DNA of 64,000 nucleotides from Pseudomonadales bacterium (GTDB lineage: Bacteria; Pseudomonadota; Gammaproteobacteria; Pseudomonadales; Azotimanducaceae). The position numbers and the translations under genes were made by a program. Location: positions 1,054,001-1,118,000 of the forward strand of contig JANQPF010000009.1 in the NCBI GenBank assembly GCA_028285415.1. Direction: 5' to 3'. The notes under the pieces are model-generated. The model saw only the letters and a list, made by a program, of their open reading frames with translations, was not told the DNA's origin and did no database searches. This document shows positions 60,447-64,000 of this stretch, piece by piece; position 1 is the stretch's first letter, and the number at the start of each line of letters is the position of its first letter.

Positions 60447-61484
60447 ATGGACAAACCAGCCAGCTTTCAAACCGGCCTCCTGTCCCTGGGCGATCTGCTC
60501 CCGGATCCCAACACCGGCCTTTGTCGAAGTGAATCCGAACGGCACCGCACGCTTGTGGACCAGGCCATACTCGCCGAAGAGATTGGCATGTACGCAGTAC
60601 ATCTCGGTGAACATCACGGCAGCGCCTATCAGCTGTCAGCACCCGCAGTGGTTCTCGCAGCGATCGGCGAGCGCACCCGCCAACTGCGCCTGTCTACCGG
60701 CGTCACCCTGGTTGCCAATCTCGACCCCTTCCGGGTCGCCGAGGACTACGCCACGCTCGACGTTCTGAGCGAGGGGCGCGCGGAGATCGTCGCCGGCCGC
60801 GGCAGCTTCTTTGCCCGGACCTTCGAGATCTTCGGCCAGGACCCTGCGCAGAGCCGCGCGCTATTCAACGATCACGTGGACCTTCTGCTCAGACTCCTGC
60901 GGAGCGAAGACGTGCACGCCGAGGGCTTGCGGCCTCTGCACGGCGAGACCAGCCGTCCGCGCCCGTTCGGCGAGCTGCCGGTCTGGATTGGCGGCGGATC
61001 GTCGACGGAGAGCGTGGATCTTGCCGCTCGTCTCGGCTGTCCTCTGATGCTGCCGAGCGTCTTTGCGCCACCGGCTGCGTTCGCACCGGTCGTCGAGCGC
61101 TATCACGAGCAGTGGCAGCTGGCGGGACATGCCACTGAGCCCATCGTAGGCGCCTGCTGTCATGCGCACGTGGCAGCGGATTCGCAGACCGCGCGACGCC
61201 GTTTCGAGGCGTGGTATCACAACTACTGGGAGTGGGTACAGGGTCTCATCCAGAGCTACACCCCCAAGGCGAAAGCGCTGCCGTTCGACTATCCGGCGCT
61301 CATTGCAGGTCCTGCGCTGGTCGGCAGTCCGGCAGAGCTTGTGGATCGCATTGGCGCTATTGCCGAGCTGCTCAGTCTCGATCGCATGATCTTCATGTTC
61401 GACCTCGGTGGCATTCCGGACGACGTGTTGTATCCCGAACTGGAGCTCTTCGGCGCTGAGGTCATTCCCGCGCTGCCGGGCTAA
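60447..61484 (+). CDS. LLM class flavin-dependent oxidoreductase
   Basis: A 345-residue luciferase-like monooxygenase family member. LGEHHGSAYQLSAP, LRLSTGVTLVANLDPFRVAEDYATLDVLSEGR and WIGGGSSTESVDLAARLG are family features; F420- or FMN-dependent members look alike. The substrate is unknown. The ATG at 60447 is the family start; no strong ribosome site precedes it. It overlaps the convergent TonB gene by 4 bases. Confidence 0.92.
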   Translation: MDKPASFQTGLLSLGDLLPDPNTGLCRSESERHRTLVDQAILAEEIGMYAVHLGEHHGSAYQLSAPAVVLAAIGERTRQLRLSTGVTLVANLDPFRVAEDYATLDVLSEGRAEIVAGRGSFFARTFEIFGQDPAQSRALFNDHVDLLLRLLRSEDVHAEGLRPLHGETSRPRPFGELPVWIGGGSSTESVDLAARLGCPLMLPSVFAPPAAFAPVVERYHEQWQLAGHATEPIVGACCHAHVAADSQTARRRFEAWYHNYWEWVQGLIQSYTPKAKALPFDYPALIAGPALVGSPAELVDRIGAIAELLSLDRMIFMFDLGGIPDDVLYPELELFGAEVIPALPG

Positions 61485-63274
61485 CCCCGGAACGTGAGGC
61501 GCAGCATCGTCCGCACGGCCACGGGCCGACCGTCCACGCGCACGGCTTCGAAGCGCCATCTGCGCACCGCGCTGATCGCAGCCCGCGCAAAATAGTCCGG
61601 CGGATTGCCCCGCACCTCGACAAGCTCAACCCGGCCCTGCTCGTTCACCGTAAACTCGACGTCAACGTAGCCGCTGGCACCATCAGGCGCACGGCGCGGA
61701 TAAACCGGCGCGCGCTGGCGGACCACCGTCAGATCGCCGTAGGGATAGAGGGTGTCCTCGATGGATTCTTCCGGCGTTTCCTCAGGCGCAGCTTCGATCA
61801 CCGGCGCGGCATCGAGCGCTGCATCCGCTTGCGCGTCGTCCACCGGCCCGCTGAAGTCGGATTCGTCGGGAATCAACGGCGCAGGCTCAGTCAGCACGGC
61901 CAGCAGGGGCTGACCCACCGGCTCGGAGACCGTTTCCGATGGTGGGGTTGCCCCCGGGAAAATAGATCCCACCGCCGCAACGTCATCCGCCGGCCGCAGC
62001 GTGTTGCCATCAGGCACGCTGACCTCCCGGTCGAACGGAACCGGCGTTGTCGTCGCCGTTTCGAGTGGCGCCTCATCCGTGATCACAGCCGTATCTAGAG
62101 CTTCTGCTGAGTTCAGAAGACCGGCTTCGTCGAAGTCAGCTACTGCCGCCGGCGTGTTGTCTGCCGTGTCAGCTGCCAGAGGCAGGGCGTCGAGCAGCGT
62201 CACCACGTCCGCCACCTCGCTGCCGAAGGTATCGTTATCGATCGGCAGTTCAGTCGGAAGGGCTGCCGTATTCTCGAGCGCAACCGACTCTGTGGCGCTC
62301 GCGCCCGCCGCAACACTGCGTTCAGCAGCGTCTGCGGCTGGCGGCTCCTGAAGTGACGTCGGGACAAGCGAACTCACCACCACCACGTTCTGCGATGTGT
62401 CCGCGCCTTCATCGTCCAACGGCGGCAGCGTCTCTAAATCGAGCACGAGGGCCGGCTCTTCGATCACCTCTTCTCTCTTCTCTTCTGGGACCTGGGTTTG
62501 CGGTTCCGCATCGATCGCTGCAACCACGGGTTCGAACACTACGTCTGCGAGATCGACAACCTCAGCGTCTGTCGGCGCCGCTGCAACCTCCGCTTCCTCC
62601 ACCACTTCTTCAGCCAGAGCGCTTACCGTGGTGTCAGTTTCTGCGACTTCATCTGCCGCCGGTGGGATCGAGGCGGCAGCGTCGGAGACAGGCTCGGCGA
62701 TCTCAGCGACGTCTACCACAGCCACCGGCATTTCGGCAGGTTCTTCCGGGACCGGCTGATTCCATGAGATCAACAGAAAAATCATGACGAGCAGGCCAAT
62801 TGCAACAAGCACCCCGTATTCACGCTCGTTCATCCATCTGGGGGGCGGCGATCCCGGGTTCAGGCTCGTGCCGGCCGTGACAGGCGCCTCAATCGATATG
62901 GGTTTCGCAGCCACTGGCGCACGGGGTTGTACCTGGATGTCGATCACATCCGGGCGATGCTGACCGGTGGCCCAGGCCGGGTCGATGATGAACTGGTCGT
63001 GCGGCAGGTTCACCCGCACCCGGGTATCTACATTGACGTAAAGTGGCGGCGGCAGTTTGCCGTCCAGACCATCTGTCGCCGTAAGCACACGCACGGTCAG
63101 GAGATCATGCTCGACACCAAGCTCTATCAAAGGATCTTCCGGAGTCAGCGTGAAGCAACCTGCGGCGTCTTCGCCGAGCCGCATACCCGGGTAAACCATT
63201 GCCGTGAGGTCACCTTTTTGAGCAATGAGGTGCCATCGCCCGGTCGTTGATGCTTGCGTTCCCTCTAGTGCCAT
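61481..63274 (-). CDS. TonB family protein with cytoplasmic FHA-like domain
   Basis: A 597-residue protein. Residues of about 10-100 form a beta-rich cytoplasmic domain that resembles FHA (GRWHLIAQKGD, then VYPGMRLGEDAAGCF). One transmembrane helix is at 153-171. Then comes a long periplasmic linker (175-510) rich in Ala, Glu, Pro and Val. The C-terminal TonB domain covers about 510-597 (APVYPRRAPDGASGYVDVEF, AAISAVRRWRFEAV). It may transmit force or signal to an outer-membrane receptor; the FHA-like call is tentative. Confidence 0.82.
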   Translation of the reverse strand: MALEGTQASTTGRWHLIAQKGDLTAMVYPGMRLGEDAAGCFTLTPEDPLIELGVEHDLLTVRVLTATDGLDGKLPPPLYVNVDTRVRVNLPHDQFIIDPAWATGQHRPDVIDIQVQPRAPVAAKPISIEAPVTAGTSLNPGSPPPRWMNEREYGVLVAIGLLVMIFLLISWNQPVPEEPAEMPVAVVDVAEIAEPVSDAAASIPPAADEVAETDTTVSALAEEVVEEAEVAAAPTDAEVVDLADVVFEPVVAAIDAEPQTQVPEEKREEVIEEPALVLDLETLPPLDDEGADTSQNVVVVSSLVPTSLQEPPAADAAERSVAAGASATESVALENTAALPTELPIDNDTFGSEVADVVTLLDALPLAADTADNTPAAVADFDEAGLLNSAEALDTAVITDEAPLETATTTPVPFDREVSVPDGNTLRPADDVAAVGSIFPGATPPSETVSEPVGQPLLAVLTEPAPLIPDESDFSGPVDDAQADAALDAAPVIEAAPEETPEESIEDTLYPYGDLTVVRQRAPVYPRRAPDGASGYVDVEFTVNEQGRVELVEVRGNPPDYFARAAISAVRRWRFEAVRVDGRPVAVRTMLRLTFRG

Positions 63275-63588
63275 CCCCCGCTCGCCTCGTATGTGAAAGT
63301 CTTTCCATATCTCACTGGCGCCAAATCAGTCTACAGAAATCCCAGCCTATGGGAAAACTGCCTGACCAAGCCTCGAAAAAACTGCCTGTGGGGGTGCAGA
63401 ATGGCGTCGGTGGCCATTGCCGAGGCGACTAATTATTGTTATTTTAATTGACGTTGGTCAGGGATTGTAAGGGAGTACATCGTGACTGCCAAATACTTCC
63501 GTACACCTCTTTCCAACATTTGGAATCAGCCACTCCAATCGAGGGGAAGCGACGCCAGGTAGTAATTAAGGCCAGCAAGGAGAGGTCA
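63275..63588. other. Intergenic region (314 bases)
   Basis: It holds a direct repeat, AAAACTGCCTG at 63354-63364 and 63378-63388 (24 bases apart), and an AT-rich stretch near 63430-63450. Possible promoter elements for the flanking divergent genes are likely here, but no clear -35/-10 pair was found. Nothing else is seen. Confidence 0.5.
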
Positions 63589-64000
63589 ATGCTGAAATCC
63601 ACGAAAAATCCTTTATCCAAGGAACAATTCACGCACCTGCGTGAAGCCCGCGCGCTCATCAAGGAGCAGTTTGAAGCCGACTTTTCGCTGCGCTCGGACC
63701 AGGTTGTCCAGGATCTCTATGAGTTTGCGCTGCGGTCCGAGACCAACGAGCTCTTCCGGCTATTTACCGACCTGAACGACATTTCCGACACGCCGGTCGG
63801 CGAGCCGCTGAACGAAGAACAGTTCATCCTGCTACGCGAAGCCCGCTCTCTGGTTGACGGTGAATTCGACGACAAGCTGCACCTGGCCGGTGCGCACGTC
63901 ATGGCGGAACTATACGCAAAGGCGCTTGCGTCCGAGGCAGAGGACCTGTTTGACATCCATCGCTATCTGAACTCGCGCGAACTTTTGCGGAAGCCACCGA
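63589..64000 (+). CDS. Unrecognised protein with internal duplication, 3' end outside the window
   Basis: The frame is open to base 64000, giving the first 137 residues. It contains two related blocks: LSKEQFTHLREARALIKEQF (residues 10-29) and LNEEQFILLREARSLVDGEF (about 75-94), each followed by a helix-rich stretch ending in a Leu-Phe pair. The whole looks helical and soluble. The start has AAGGAGAGG upstream. Family unknown. It is divergent from the TonB gene. Confidence 0.65.
   Translation, partial: MLKSTKNPLSKEQFTHLREARALIKEQFEADFSLRSDQVVQDLYEFALRSETNELFRLFTDLNDISDTPVGEPLNEEQFILLREARSLVDGEFDDKLHLAGAHVMAELYAKALASEAEDLFDIHRYLNSRELLRKPP

Noticed and set aside
63448-63475. Sigma-70 promoter (TTGACG) before the last gene
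   Set aside because: No -10 box at proper spacing was found.
1-64000. tRNA, rRNA, insertion sequences, prophage or integron
   Set aside because: No cloverleaf-like segment, transposase, integrase or inverted-repeat pair was recognised.

Overview
The window is GC-rich, densely coded chromosomal DNA from a proteobacterium. I infer a Gammaproteobacterium, probably free-living and aerobic. The reasons are the rhombosortase/GlyGly-CTERM pair, the photolyase-SDR-MerR light cluster, and the many Rieske, PQQ, acyl-CoA and DUF5916/DUF6491-type genes. No rRNA, tRNA, CRISPR array, transposase, integrase or phage gene was seen. Genes are closely packed, with many 1-8 nt overlaps and GTG/TTG starts.

Layout. 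1-3.8 kb: the 3' part of a secreted or surface protein, a Sel1/coiled-coil/caspase-like protein, and a secreted small protein. 3.9-5.3 kb: a Rieske oxygenase. 5.5-6.8 kb: a rhombotarget lipoprotein with a GlyGly-CTERM tail overlapping its rhombosortase. 6.8-11.3 kb: a DUF5916-type outer-membrane protein, a membrane protein, a DUF1993-type protein and a VOC protein. 11.4-17.6 kb: a DNA-repair and putative light-response cluster. It holds a tiny membrane peptide, a photolyase-like protein whose FAD domain comes first and whose alpha/beta domain comes last, a COG3046-type photolyase, a Nei-type glycosylase, a MerR regulator, a HiPIP, a small unknown and an SDR. TRGACA-like motifs lie in its promoters. 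17.7-21.7 kb: a serine hydrolase, a hybrid histidine kinase, a DUF6491-type protein and a TetR regulator. 21.7-23.8 kb: a second Rieske oxygenase behind a perfect 13-bp-arm palindrome.

23.8-34.3 kb is a catabolic region. A YdeP-type molybdenum oxidoreductase and an amidase diverge from a chain of NicX-like dioxygenase, NicD-like hydrolase, acyl-CoA dehydrogenase-like enzyme and acyl-CoA ligase. A globin-like protein, an MBL hydrolase and a MaoC hydratase follow. The NicX and NicD pairing suggests cleavage of a hydroxylated N-heterocycle, with deformylation and possibly formate oxidation by the YdeP-type enzyme.

34.3-44.1 kb: an exported double VOC protein, a PQQ-repeat dehydrogenase operon, a GDSL hydrolase, two amidohydrolases, a PhyH dioxygenase and a TetR/cupin operon. 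44.2-45.1 kb: an XRE-nucleotidyltransferase toxin-antitoxin-like pair. 45.2-49.7 kb: an MsrQ-like/PepSY pair, a DUF6498/DUF3592-like membrane protein, and a subtilase with an interrupted catalytic domain and GYLWAN repeats. 50-58 kb: a periplasmic oxidation region with a membrane PQQ dehydrogenase, cytochrome b561, DUF1924 cytochrome, diheme cytochrome, a c-heme propeller protein and a soluble PQQ sugar dehydrogenase. 58-64 kb: an unrecognised Rossmann-like protein, an SDR, an LLM oxidoreductase behind five 14-bp tandem repeats, a TonB protein with an unusual cytoplasmic domain, and a truncated gene with an internal duplication.
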